NCBI RefSeq assembly: GCF_008923185.1
Contig: NZ_WBMT01000015.1
Location: forward strand, 243,733-307,732
From: Actinomadura rudentiformis
GTDB taxonomy: Bacteria; Actinomycetota; Actinomycetes; Streptosporangiales; Streptosporangiaceae
Reading direction: 5' to 3'
DNA: 64,000 bases
Shown: in pieces, positions 57,394 through 64,000 of the stretch
Layout of the letters: every line of letters begins with the position of its first letter
Numbering within the stretch: position 1 is the first letter of the stretch
Made by a program: the position numbers and the translations under genes
Notes under the pieces: generated by a model
What the model was told of the DNA's origin: nothing
Databases searched by the model: none
The model's input: only the letters and a program-made list of their open reading frames with translations

Positions 57394-57427
57394 CTGCGGG
57401 GTTGCGTAGCTTGACGCAACCCCGCAG
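57394..57427 (+). terminator. Terminator of integrase gene
   Basis: A perfect 14-bp stem CTGCGGGGTTGCGT (57394-57407) pairs with 57414-57427 around AGCTTG. It lies between the integrase gene and the tRNA. It may also serve the convergent tRNA transcript. Confidence 0.75.
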
Positions 57428-57433
57428 GTCAGG

Positions 57434-57525
57434 TGGCGGAGGATCGGGGATTTGAACCCCGGATGGGCTTGCACCCAAACCGCATTAGCAGTGCGGCGCC
57501 ATAGACCGGACTAGGCGAATCCTCC
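57434..57525 (-). tRNA. tRNA-Ser (GCT)
   Basis: The acceptor stem GGAGGAT pairs with ATCCTCC. The anticodon loop CTGCTAA gives GCT, a long variable arm is present, the T arm holds GGTTCAAATCC, and CCA is encoded. It is complete, and its 3' end faces the integrase. Confidence 0.95.
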
Positions 57526-57601
57526 AGGAGGCCAACAGGCCGAGAACAGGTTACCGGGTGTTCGCATCACCCGGCAAAGCAGAGCCCAGCATAGCGACGG
57601 C

Positions 57602-57635
57602 CGACCGTCCCCGCACGACGGGAGACGGCCGGCCG
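57602..57635 (-). terminator. Terminator of lipoprotein gene
   Basis: An imperfect GC-rich hairpin (GGCCGACCGTC against GACGGCCGGCC) lies just beyond the stop of the minus-strand gene at 57641. Confidence 0.55.
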
Positions 57636-57640
57636 CATGA

Positions 57641-58090
57641 TCAGCTGAGGCGGAAACCGGAGATGCCGCAGGCCTTGGAGAGGGCCTGGCCGCTCTGCTG
57701 CATGGAGCTGATGCTGGACATGCTGCTCGAAGCGCTGCTGGGGTTCGAGGCCATCTGGCGCATGGCGTTGGCGGCGCTGTCGACGTCAGCCGCGAACTTG
57801 GTGGCGGCCGACTGGACGTCCCCACCGGCGTTCTGGCCCTCGGTACGGACCTTGGCCGCGAAGTCGCTGAGCTTCTGCGCATTGGCCGAGATGCTGGCGG
57901 TCGGGTTGTTCATGTCCGGCTGCGCCAGACCGGAGCCGGCGAACTGCTCGGCAGCGGACTTGATGTTGTCGCAGGCAGCCTTCTTGTCGCCGCCGCCGGT
58001 CACTGCGTCGAGGGGGCCGCAGGCGGTGGAGGTGAGCATCGCGCCACCGATGGCGAGGACGCCGACCAGCTTGGTGGCTGACATGCGCAT
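57641..58090 (-). CDS. Small lipoprotein
   Basis: 149 residues from ATG 58090 (AAGGAG six bases upstream). The signal ends at LTSTACGPLD, where Cys24 would be lipidated; the box is not perfectly canonical. The mature part is helical, Ala-Ser-rich and without large hydrophobic patches (KKAACDNIKSAAEQFAGSGL; AATKFAADVDSAANAMRQMA), like WXG- or coil-type cell-surface proteins. It is host sequence. Confidence 0.7.
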   Translation of the reverse strand: MRMSATKLVGVLAIGGAMLTSTACGPLDAVTGGGDKKAACDNIKSAAEQFAGSGLAQPDMNNPTASISANAQKLSDFAAKVRTEGQNAGGDVQSAATKFAADVDSAANAMRQMASNPSSASSSMSSISSMQQSGQALSKACGISGFRLS

Positions 58091-58299
58091 GGAGTTCTCC
58101 TTTGAGGGGGGTTTGATCCGGACGAGAGTAGACCTCTTGGGTCACTGGCGTCTCAGTTACCCCTTCGGCGCTCCAGCCGGGCGAACGGTTCCATGACCCA
58201 CGTCACACAGTCGATCGCGTCGTCGGGACCCCTGACGCGCGGGTCCAGAGAATCGATTCGCGGTTAGGTCCGCTCAGCCGGTACAGTAATCCCCGGCAA

Positions 58300-58372
58300 G
58301 CACCCGTAGCTCAACGGATAGAGCATCTGACTACGGATCAGAAGGTTAGGGGTTCGAATCCCTTCGGGTGCG
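58300..58372 (+). tRNA. tRNA-Arg (ACG)
   Basis: The acceptor GCACCCG pairs with CGGGTGC, the anticodon loop CTACGGA gives ACG, and the T arm has GGTTCGAATCC. CCA is not encoded. A remnant integrase lies right after its 3' end, so it has been an attachment site. Confidence 0.95.
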
Positions 58373-58384
58373 CTTGTGATCAAC

Positions 58385-59305
58385 CTATGACCAGGGCGTT
58401 CTCCCATTCCGGGAGGGCGCCTTGGTCGTTTTCGGGGCTGCGTGTGCCCGAGGTGTGCCCGAGCGTCCCGGAGACCTGTCCGTCCCTGCCGGTGTGAGGC
58501 GGTGCCGGTTGATGACAGCGGCTGCCTGACCGATGGCCTCGGCGGCCAGTTCGGGGAGCACCGATGTGTAGGTGTCGGAGGTGGCGGCGCGGTCGGCGTG
58601 ACCGAGGATTTCCTGGACGATCTTGATGTCGATGCCGGCAGCGAGCATGACGGTGGCGGCACCGTGCCGCAGGTCGTGCAGGCGGACCAGCAGGCCGCCC
58701 AGGCCCATGACCTTGTCCGATACGGCGTTGAGCCAGGTGGCGCCGCGTGAGCGTTTCCCGACGCCGTAGTAGAGCGGGGAGGGCCGGGCGTACAGGGAGC
58801 GGACCAGGACCACGAACCGCACCCCGTCGACGGAGGCGACCAGGCCGCCGCCCCAGTCGTCGGTGATGTCGATCTGTCCTTGCGCCTGCTCCAGGCGGGT
58901 GGAGGCGGCGGCGATGCCCTCATGGTGGAAGTAGCCCTTCTCCACTCCCAGCAGCCGGTGCTCGGTCAGCGCCGGCGTCCCGGGCTTGATGACCGGGACC
59001 AGCCCGACGTTGCAGGAGCGGGCCACGGTGAGGGCGGCAAGGGTGATGTCGAGGTCCTCGCGGCGCAGGTGCGATCCGGACATGTGCTGCATCTCATCGA
59101 ACATGCCGGTGCGGGCGTGCACCTCCAGCAGCAGCTCGGGGTAGTCGATGCGGGGCATCAGCGCGGCGACCGCGTCGTGGACGGCTTTGAAGCCGTCGGG
59201 CCCAGTGGACAGCGCCCCAAGATCTGCCCTTGACCTGGTGCGACACGGCCCGGCCGACGGCGGCGCGGCGCAGCAGCCGGCGTACCTCGCTCCGCAGTTG
59301 ACCAC
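58385..59305 (-). pseudogene. Chimeric relic: Tn3-family transposase fragment fused to integrase C-terminus
   Basis: The 306-codon frame has two unrelated parts. Upstream (about 59150-58695) it reads YPELLLEVHARTGMFDEMQH, VARSCNVGLVPVIKPGTPAL, DDWGGGLVASVDGVRFVVLV and SPLYYGVGKR, the core of Tn3-family transposases. From about 58690 it becomes LHDLRHGAATVMLAAGIDIK and VQEILGHADRAATSDTY, the catalytic C-terminus of a tyrosine integrase. The join is in frame at MGLGG-LLVRLHDLRH. Neither part is complete. It marks an integrated element at tRNA-Arg that was hit by a transposon and then decayed. Confidence 0.75.
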
Positions 59306-59349
59306 CCTGCACGACTTCGATCAAAGCCCGCCGTCACCGGCCTGCCGAT

Positions 59350-59413
59350 GTCGTCACTTTGACGACTTGACGGCCGTCTCCTTGGAGAAGTCGAGCGTCG
59401 CCATACTGACGAC
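59350..59413 (+). promoter_or_regulatory. Two copies of a GTCGTCA-N3-TGACGAC operator
   Basis: GTCGTCACTTTGACGAC (59350-59366) is a perfect 7-bp dyad. GTCGCCATACTGACGAC (59397-59413) repeats it with one mismatch and ends right before the ATG at 59414. The spacing and position suggest a regulator binding site on the promoter of the following frame. Confidence 0.6.
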
Positions 59414-59770
59414 ATGCGCAGGAACATCTTGCTCAAGACCGACCCGCCGATCAGCTCCTCGGAGGAGGCGAGGGGACGCGTGGCGCGTTCGCCCTGCTGA
59501 GAGGCCGGTCGTGGCAGCACTGGTACCACATCAGCGCTCTGGCCGCCTACGCCAGCTCCGCCGAGCAGGTCGCCGCCCGCGGCTACAAGCTGGCACACGG
59601 CCTGCCTGCGCTCTCCCCCGACGACGCGCTCTCGGCGGGCGAGATCGTTGCTGCGGTAGCCGCGGTCCGCTTGGCCCGCGGTGAGCTGGATCAGCTGGAA
59701 GCTCTGCTGCTGGATGAGGCCCACCATGTTGGGCATCTCCTGGGAGGAGGAGCTCGCCCCTGCCCTTCAG
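59414..59770 (+). pseudogene. Frameshifted hypothetical gene
   Basis: ATG 59414 opens MRRNILLKTDPPISSSEEAR and stops after 28 codons. The next frame from about 59495 continues WQHWYHISALAAYASSAEQV, RGYKLAHGLPALSPDDALSA and RLARGELDQLEALLLDEAHH, which reads like real protein. One base lost or gained near 59495 would join the two. No family recognised. Confidence 0.35.
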
Positions 59771-59905
59771 GTCGGCGACCGACGCGCGGCGCGCACAAGT
59801 ACGCCAGCCGACTGTGGCAGCGGCATCCGCGTCGGCTCCGCGACCGTGACCGGAGTGGCGTCCACTGCGGCATCCCTCAAGACGGCACGCCCCGCGTCTG
59901 ACCAG

Positions 59906-60446
59906 CCCAGCACGGCTTCCACCCGGCCATCATCGCGCACAGTAGCCGCTCAGGCCAGACATCGTGCAGGTCAGCAGGCGGGCGGGGTCCGCCTCACGCG
60001 TGGAGGTTGGAGACCGGGAGAAACCGTGGGAACGCTGGCTCGGTGAGATGTCGGCGGCGGCTCGCGGGCAGGTACCTGAGCGGATCTTGTTGTGCTGTTC
60101 CGTTAGGGGATCCCCCACCGGAACACCACCCAGCCGAATCAGACCCCCAGGTCAGGGTGTTCCGGCCTTGGTCCGCTGAAGGGGGGTCATACGGAACACT
60201 TGAGCGCGTGAACGAGACGCGCCGTGTCGGTTCCCGGAGTCCTCTGCACTGATTTCCGAAGTCGTCTTCACTGACTGATCTGGCGGTCTCATCGCTACAA
60301 CCGCCGCCTGATGCTGGCCTCAGCCCAGGTCAGGAACCGGTAGTGCAGCCCGGTTGATGACTCCTTCCACGCCCCCAACGGTTTGCAATCTCCGCACTCG
60401 GCGACGGCATGTCTCTCGTCGCGGTTGGTTGGCTGGCCCTGCCAGG
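59906..60446. other. Gene-free stretch
   Basis: No convincing gene. CGGAACAC occurs at 60192 and, inverted, as GTGTTCCG at 60157, with a related GGAACACC near 60119; this could be a binding site. The remaining frames look antisense. Confidence 0.4.
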
Positions 60447-62123
60447 TCAGGTCGTGCGCACGGCGCCGGTGAAGCCGGCGATAAACAGGGTCGCCGACGC
60501 CCAGGCGACCAGCTGCAGCACCCAGCCCGCAACGGTTAGGGTCTGCCCCGCCCGGGTGTCCGTGGGGGCGCACTGGTCCCGTGCCCCCGTCTTGACCAGT
60601 GGCAGACTCAGATCCAAACCAACGCCGACACGCTTCACGACGCCGCAAGGCGTCTTGGGTGTGTTCGCGCGGGCGGTGTGCTCCAGGCCGCCGCCTGGCC
60701 CGCCGAGGATGAGCGCCAGCGCGACCGAGCAGGCGACGACGGCGAACAACAGCAGCAGCACTCGCCAGGGTTGATATCCGAAGCCGAGGGTCAATCCGGT
60801 GAATCGGGCCCAGACCCGGTCACGCCGCCCAAGTCCGCCGCGGTCGATCTGGTCCCGCCGCTGCGCCCTGAGAATTTCGCGCGCCTCGCTGTCGTGACCG
60901 GCCGTCCGGTGGACGGCGGCCAACTGCTGGTATGGCTGAGCGGCGTAGCCGGGTGTATGGGCACGCAACAGCTCCAGCCACCGGGACAATTCGACTGGCT
61001 CCGGCAGGCCTGTGTAGGTCAGCCCGTCGATGGCGACCAGGGCCCCAGGGGCCCGGCCCGACCGGGTCACCTTGCTGGTGTCCAGCCAGAGCGAACCTCC
61101 GACCGACACACCGTTCAATCTGAGCACGGAGTGTCCGGCGCCGGTGGCCTGGAACCCGCCGCGCAGGTGCACGGCCCGATCGACCCGCAGACCGTCGGCA
61201 TACAGGGCGGGCCCGAACGGGTTCTCCAGCCGCGCACCGTCGCATTCCAGCAGACCGAGGTGGGCATCGACCATTTGGATCGCGCCGGTGGCCCGGAACC
61301 CGCCACGAAGGGACATGGCCCGGTCGACCCGCAGACCGTCGGCGTGTAGGGCGGGTCCGGACAGGTTCTGCAGCTGTGCCCCGTCGCATTCCAGCCGACC
61401 CAGGTGGGCGCCGACGAACCGGACCGTACCCCGTTCGCCGGCGCCGGTGGCCTGGAATCCGCCGCGGAGGAACACGCCGTGATCGACCCGCAGACCGTCG
61501 GCGTGTAGGGCGGGTCCGGACGCGTTCTGCAGCTGTGCCCCGTCGCATTCCAGCCGACCCAGGTGGGCGCCGAGGAAGCGGACCGCGCCGGCGGGCGTGT
61601 CGGCGTTGGCGATCGCTCCGCTCATCGTCATTGCCGGCACGGTGAAGCGTTCGGCGTCAACCGGTGGGTCGTGCGAACCCGCGGAGTGCCCGAAGCAGGA
61701 GCCGTCCAGCACGAGGCCGGGCAGCCGACTGTCGCACAGGTTCAGACCGTCGGGGACTAAGCAGTCGATCAACTCGACGCGCAGGTCGCTGGTGATGTTC
61801 GCCAGGTCGACGCGGCCGGTGATGCGCGCCCCGCGCAGCCGCAGCCCGTGCGGGTCCGCCTCGATATCCCGGCGACCGCGGACCAGGTCACGGATCAGCA
61901 CCGCCGGGACGGTGCGGGTGCTGTCCCAGGACCGCATCGCGGCCTCGTCGACCGGCCCATCACCGGCCAGGTCCAGCATTTCGCCGTCGCGGACCGTGTC
62001 GAGCAGGCGTTGCTCCAACCCATCGGTGGCCACCCGATCATGCTGGTCCGCCCCACGCACTACGGCAAGCACGACCAGGCAACGTTCAAGCCCACTGGGT
62101 CGTCTTGGGGCCCCGGTAGCCAT
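60447..62123 (-). CDS. Repeat-containing membrane protein
   Basis: 558 residues if started at 62123; the true start may be nearer 62009. After HGLRLRGARITGRVDLANIT it has repeats of about 50 residues. Three copies carry GAHLGRLECDGAQLQN or a close variant and LHADGLRVD with LRGGFQATGAG. This looks like a pentapeptide-like solenoid. The C-terminus has two membrane helices (RVLLLLFAVVACSVALALIL; TVAGWVLQLVAWASATLFIA), with LDLSLPLVKTGARDQCAP between. Similar actinomycete proteins are often labelled membrane-associated oxidoreductases without proof. Role unknown. Confidence 0.7.
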   Translation of the reverse strand: MATGAPRRPSGLERCLVVLAVVRGADQHDRVATDGLEQRLLDTVRDGEMLDLAGDGPVDEAAMRSWDSTRTVPAVLIRDLVRGRRDIEADPHGLRLRGARITGRVDLANITSDLRVELIDCLVPDGLNLCDSRLPGLVLDGSCFGHSAGSHDPPVDAERFTVPAMTMSGAIANADTPAGAVRFLGAHLGRLECDGAQLQNASGPALHADGLRVDHGVFLRGGFQATGAGERGTVRFVGAHLGRLECDGAQLQNLSGPALHADGLRVDRAMSLRGGFRATGAIQMVDAHLGLLECDGARLENPFGPALYADGLRVDRAVHLRGGFQATGAGHSVLRLNGVSVGGSLWLDTSKVTRSGRAPGALVAIDGLTYTGLPEPVELSRWLELLRAHTPGYAAQPYQQLAAVHRTAGHDSEAREILRAQRRDQIDRGGLGRRDRVWARFTGLTLGFGYQPWRVLLLLFAVVACSVALALILGGPGGGLEHTARANTPKTPCGVVKRVGVGLDLSLPLVKTGARDQCAPTDTRAGQTLTVAGWVLQLVAWASATLFIAGFTGAVRTT

Positions 62124-62304
62124 CGTAGAGAGTCCAACGGACCTGTCTTTGACCTGTGTCTATCTCTGCTGACGAGGCAGGGCGGCCAGCGGTGTCAGCC
62201 CATGAGGAGGATCGGTTTGCCACAGCAACCTGTACGAAAGTCATCCCTGGGTGTTGACTCTCGGCCGAGGCGCTGGCGTGGAGATCGGCGGCAAAGTGCT
62301 CCAC

Positions 62305-63501
62305 ATGCAGAACAGAACACGGCATCTCGCCGTCGCAGCCGTTGTCGCGGGAGTACTTGCCGCATCCTCTGGAACAGCGGGCGCGACGGCCGCCGTCGAC
62401 CAGCCCGGAGATTCCGGGTACTCCAGCACGGACTTGCGGCGCGATCTCGATGCCCTCCGTGCCGCGGGCGTCGTCGGTGTACAGGGGCGCGTCCTCACCG
62501 AGGGCGGCAGCCAGTGGGCGGCCGCCAGCGGCGTCGCCGACACCAGGACTGGGCGGCCGGTACCGGTGCGTGGCCGTTACCGCATCGGCAGCAACACCAA
62601 GACCTTCGTGGCCGTTGTCGTCCTTCAACTCGTCGCAGAGGGCAGGCTCGGCCTGGAGGACACGGTGGAGAGGTGGCTTCCCGGCGTGGTTGGGGGCAAC
62701 GGCAACGATGGGCGCAAGATCACCGTTAGACAGCTGCTCCAGCACACCAGCGGCCTGTACGACTACCTCGCCGACATCGGGCCGCGCGACGCCGTCTCGT
62801 TCGAGCGCGAGAGGCTGCGGCGCTACACGCCGACGGAACTGGTCGCCGCGGCCATGCGCCATGCGCCGACGAGCGAGCCCTGGTCGTACTCCAACACCAA
62901 CTACATCCTGGCCGGAATGATCATAGAGAAGGTCACCGGCCGGCCGTGGGGCCAAGAGGTCGACAAGCGCGTCATCCGCCCGCTCAAGCTCACCGACACC
63001 AGCGTTCCGCGCGACGAAGCGGGGATGCCCCGCCCGTACGCCAGGGCGTACCAGCAGTGGCGACCTGGCGGCCCGCTGACCGACGTCACCGTGTTCAGCC
63101 CCACCTCCTACGACTCGGCCGGCTCCATGATCAGTACCACGGCCGACCTGAGCAGGTTCTTCCGCGCGCTGCTCGGCGGCAGGCTGCTCAAGCCCGCGCA
63201 GCTCGCCGAGATGAAGAAGACCGTCGCGGTGTCCAACGGCATCGCGACCGGGTACGGCCTCGGCCTCTATCAGAACAAGCTGTCGTGCGGCGGCGTGTAC
63301 TGGGCCCACGGGGGCAACAGCGCGGGCTACATCAGCCGCGAGGGCTTCTCCGCCGACGGCAGGCGCAGCGTGGCCCTGTCCATCAGCGGCGCGGCGGGCA
63401 AGCGCGTCGAGGACTACCAGAAGCTGCAGGCGATGACCGACCAGATCGTCGACGACGTGCTCTGCGACGCGGGCCGTCCCACGCCCGACCAGAGGCGTTG
63501 A
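62305..63501 (+). CDS. Exported serine beta-lactamase / DD-peptidase-like hydrolase
   Basis: 398 residues from ATG 62305. The signal peptide is RHLAVAAVVAGVLAASSGTA. The serine-hydrolase motifs are SNTK (96-99), YSN (195-197) and HGG (335-337), in the usual order for class C beta-lactamase/D-Ala-D-Ala carboxypeptidase-like enzymes. The Gly-rich loop before SNTK and LLQHTSGLYDY agree. It may act on peptidoglycan or on small esters or amides outside the cell. Chromosomal, outside the prophage. Confidence 0.88.
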   Translation: MQNRTRHLAVAAVVAGVLAASSGTAGATAAVDQPGDSGYSSTDLRRDLDALRAAGVVGVQGRVLTEGGSQWAAASGVADTRTGRPVPVRGRYRIGSNTKTFVAVVVLQLVAEGRLGLEDTVERWLPGVVGGNGNDGRKITVRQLLQHTSGLYDYLADIGPRDAVSFERERLRRYTPTELVAAAMRHAPTSEPWSYSNTNYILAGMIIEKVTGRPWGQEVDKRVIRPLKLTDTSVPRDEAGMPRPYARAYQQWRPGGPLTDVTVFSPTSYDSAGSMISTTADLSRFFRALLGGRLLKPAQLAEMKKTVAVSNGIATGYGLGLYQNKLSCGGVYWAHGGNSAGYISREGFSADGRRSVALSISGAAGKRVEDYQKLQAMTDQIVDDVLCDAGRPTPDQRR

Positions 63502-63503
63502 TC

Positions 63504-63902
63504 GTGATCGCGGCGGTGGGCCTCACCACGAGGTTCGGCGGCATTGTCGCGGTCGATGGCCGGCCCTTCAGTCCCGCCGACGCGAACCTGTGGCGCGCGA
63601 ACCTGACCGCTGCGAACCTGCGCAGCGCGGACCTGACCTTCGCGTCCCTGCGCAACGCCGCCCTTGGCCTCGCGGACCTGTCCGGCACGGATCTGCGCGG
63701 TGCGGATCTGCGCGGTGCGGATCTGCGCGAGGTGGAGGGGGCCGCGAGCCGTACTCACGCCTGTCGTGGTTGCCGTACCCGGGCGGCCTCGCGGGTGAGG
63801 TGGGCGCGTTCGGGCAGGCTGGTCGTCGCGCGGGCGGCCTGGGCGTACAGCTCGGCGGCCTGCTCAAGGTCACCGGCGCCGACCGGCTCGGCTACCTGCT
63901 GA
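63504..63902 (+). CDS. Pentapeptide-repeat ORF
   Basis: About 132 residues from a GTG. Residues 28-75 read ANLWRANLTAANLRSADLTF and ADLSGTDLRGADLRGADLRE, good A(D/N)Lxx pentapeptide repeats. After that the sequence becomes Arg- and Cys-rich without the pattern, and it overlaps a minus-strand frame by about 150 bases. It is probably the front of a truncated gene rather than a full protein. Confidence 0.45.
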   Translation: MIAAVGLTTRFGGIVAVDGRPFSPADANLWRANLTAANLRSADLTFASLRNAALGLADLSGTDLRGADLRGADLREVEGAASRTHACRGCRTRAASRVRWARSGRLVVARAAWAYSSAACSRSPAPTGSATC

Positions 63903-64000
63903 AGGAGAGGGTCGGCCGCGTCGAGCAGTTCCTCGACGCGTTGCACCGGGTGGCCAGCGGAGGCACCGCCATCGACCCCGAGGTCGTCGCGCAACTGTTC
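63755..64000 (-). CDS. C-terminal end of a TPR/sigma-factor-like protein, partial
   Basis: The frame is open to the window edge and ends at 63755. The end reads LEQAAELYAQAARATTSLPE then RAHLTREAARVRQP, like the helical C-terminus of ECF sigma factors of the DUF6596 type or of a tetratricopeptide protein. Only about 80 residues are visible, so the identity is open. Confidence 0.45.
   Translation of the reverse strand, partial: EQLRDDLGVDGGASAGHPVQRVEELLDAADPLLQQVAEPVGAGDLEQAAELYAQAARATTSLPERAHLTREAARVRQPRQA

Larger units (their letters stand above)
1736..57433. mobile_element. Siphovirus-type prophage beside tRNA-Ser
   Basis: A terminase-portal-scaffold-coat-tail-lysis gene series, an HTH repressor, an excisionase-like gene and a tyrosine integrase occupy this span. 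The integrase gene ends about 115 bases from the 3' end of an intact tRNA-Ser gene, a standard attachment arrangement. I found no second copy of the tRNA 3' segment at the left, so the left border is an estimate from gene content: the last host-like gene ends at 1681 and the first phage-like gene is at 1736. The att site may lie left of the window, or the core may not be in the tRNA. Confidence 0.75.

Noticed and set aside
58385..59305. Reading this frame as a complete integrase.
   Set aside because: Only the last 95 residues are integrase-like. The upstream 150 or so residues match Tn3 transposase, and the N-terminal domains of an integrase are absent.

Overview
The DNA is GC-rich throughout, uses GTG starts freely, and carries actinobacterial families (WhiB, DUF5753 XRE regulators, DUF574-type methyltransferases, helicase-associated-domain helicases). 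It most likely comes from a filamentous actinomycete, probably Streptosporangiales or a neighbour; the order is an inference from family content. About 55 kb of the window is a siphovirus-type prophage lying between a host MFS transporter (left edge) and a tRNA-Ser(GCT) gene at 57.4 kb. The tyrosine integrase sits against the 3' end of that tRNA. I found no second att copy, so the left border (about 1.7-2.0 kb) is set by gene content only.

Layout: 1-1.7 kb holds host genes (MFS pump end, small exported peptide). 1.7-11.4 kb is a left arm of small, mostly unknown phage genes, including three tandem paralogues with an AYGYDLG motif, a WhiB protein, HTH proteins and a DUF2786 protein. 11.5-28.8 kb holds a PP-loop (PAPS-reductase-like) gene, terminase, portal, scaffold, coat, head-tail and tail genes, tail chaperones with a GGGGGGA -1 frameshift site, a tape measure with two muralytic domains, and a distal tail protein. 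28.8-32.3 kb interrupts the tail module with morons and debris: an IS630-like relic, exported proteins, a broken PP-loop gene, a broken pentapeptide gene and an intact alpha/beta hydrolase. 32.3-38.5 kb holds baseplate, beta-helix tail spike, CHAP endolysin and holin. 38.6-42.5 kb is a second block of small early-type genes. 42.7-51.8 kb looks like cargo: a tandem-HTH protein, a translationally coupled operon of two methyltransferases, a 126-aa protein and a helicase, a DUF6879/DUF5753 regulatory cassette and a divergent HTH-TPR regulator. 52-57.4 kb holds small genes, a protein with only the first domain of a DNA sliding clamp, a GNAT protein, excisionase, repressor and integrase.

The main unexplained signal is a dispersed promoter module. 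Seven promoters (three divergent pairs plus one) have TTGACA and TAATnT-type boxes and an invariant 14-bp TGTCAGCACAGCAA at the predicted +1; six also carry a TGTC-N9-GACA dyad over the -35. They head nearly every small-gene block but not the structural genes or the 43-51 kb cargo, so they look like an early regulon. An eighth orphan box sits inside a 91-bp inverted-repeat structure.

Right of tRNA-Ser the host region resumes: a lipoprotein; tRNA-Arg(ACG) with a decayed element beside it (a Tn3 transposase fragment fused in frame to an integrase C-terminus); a repeat-rich membrane protein; an exported serine beta-lactamase-like hydrolase; a pentapeptide-repeat ORF; and a partial gene at the window edge.
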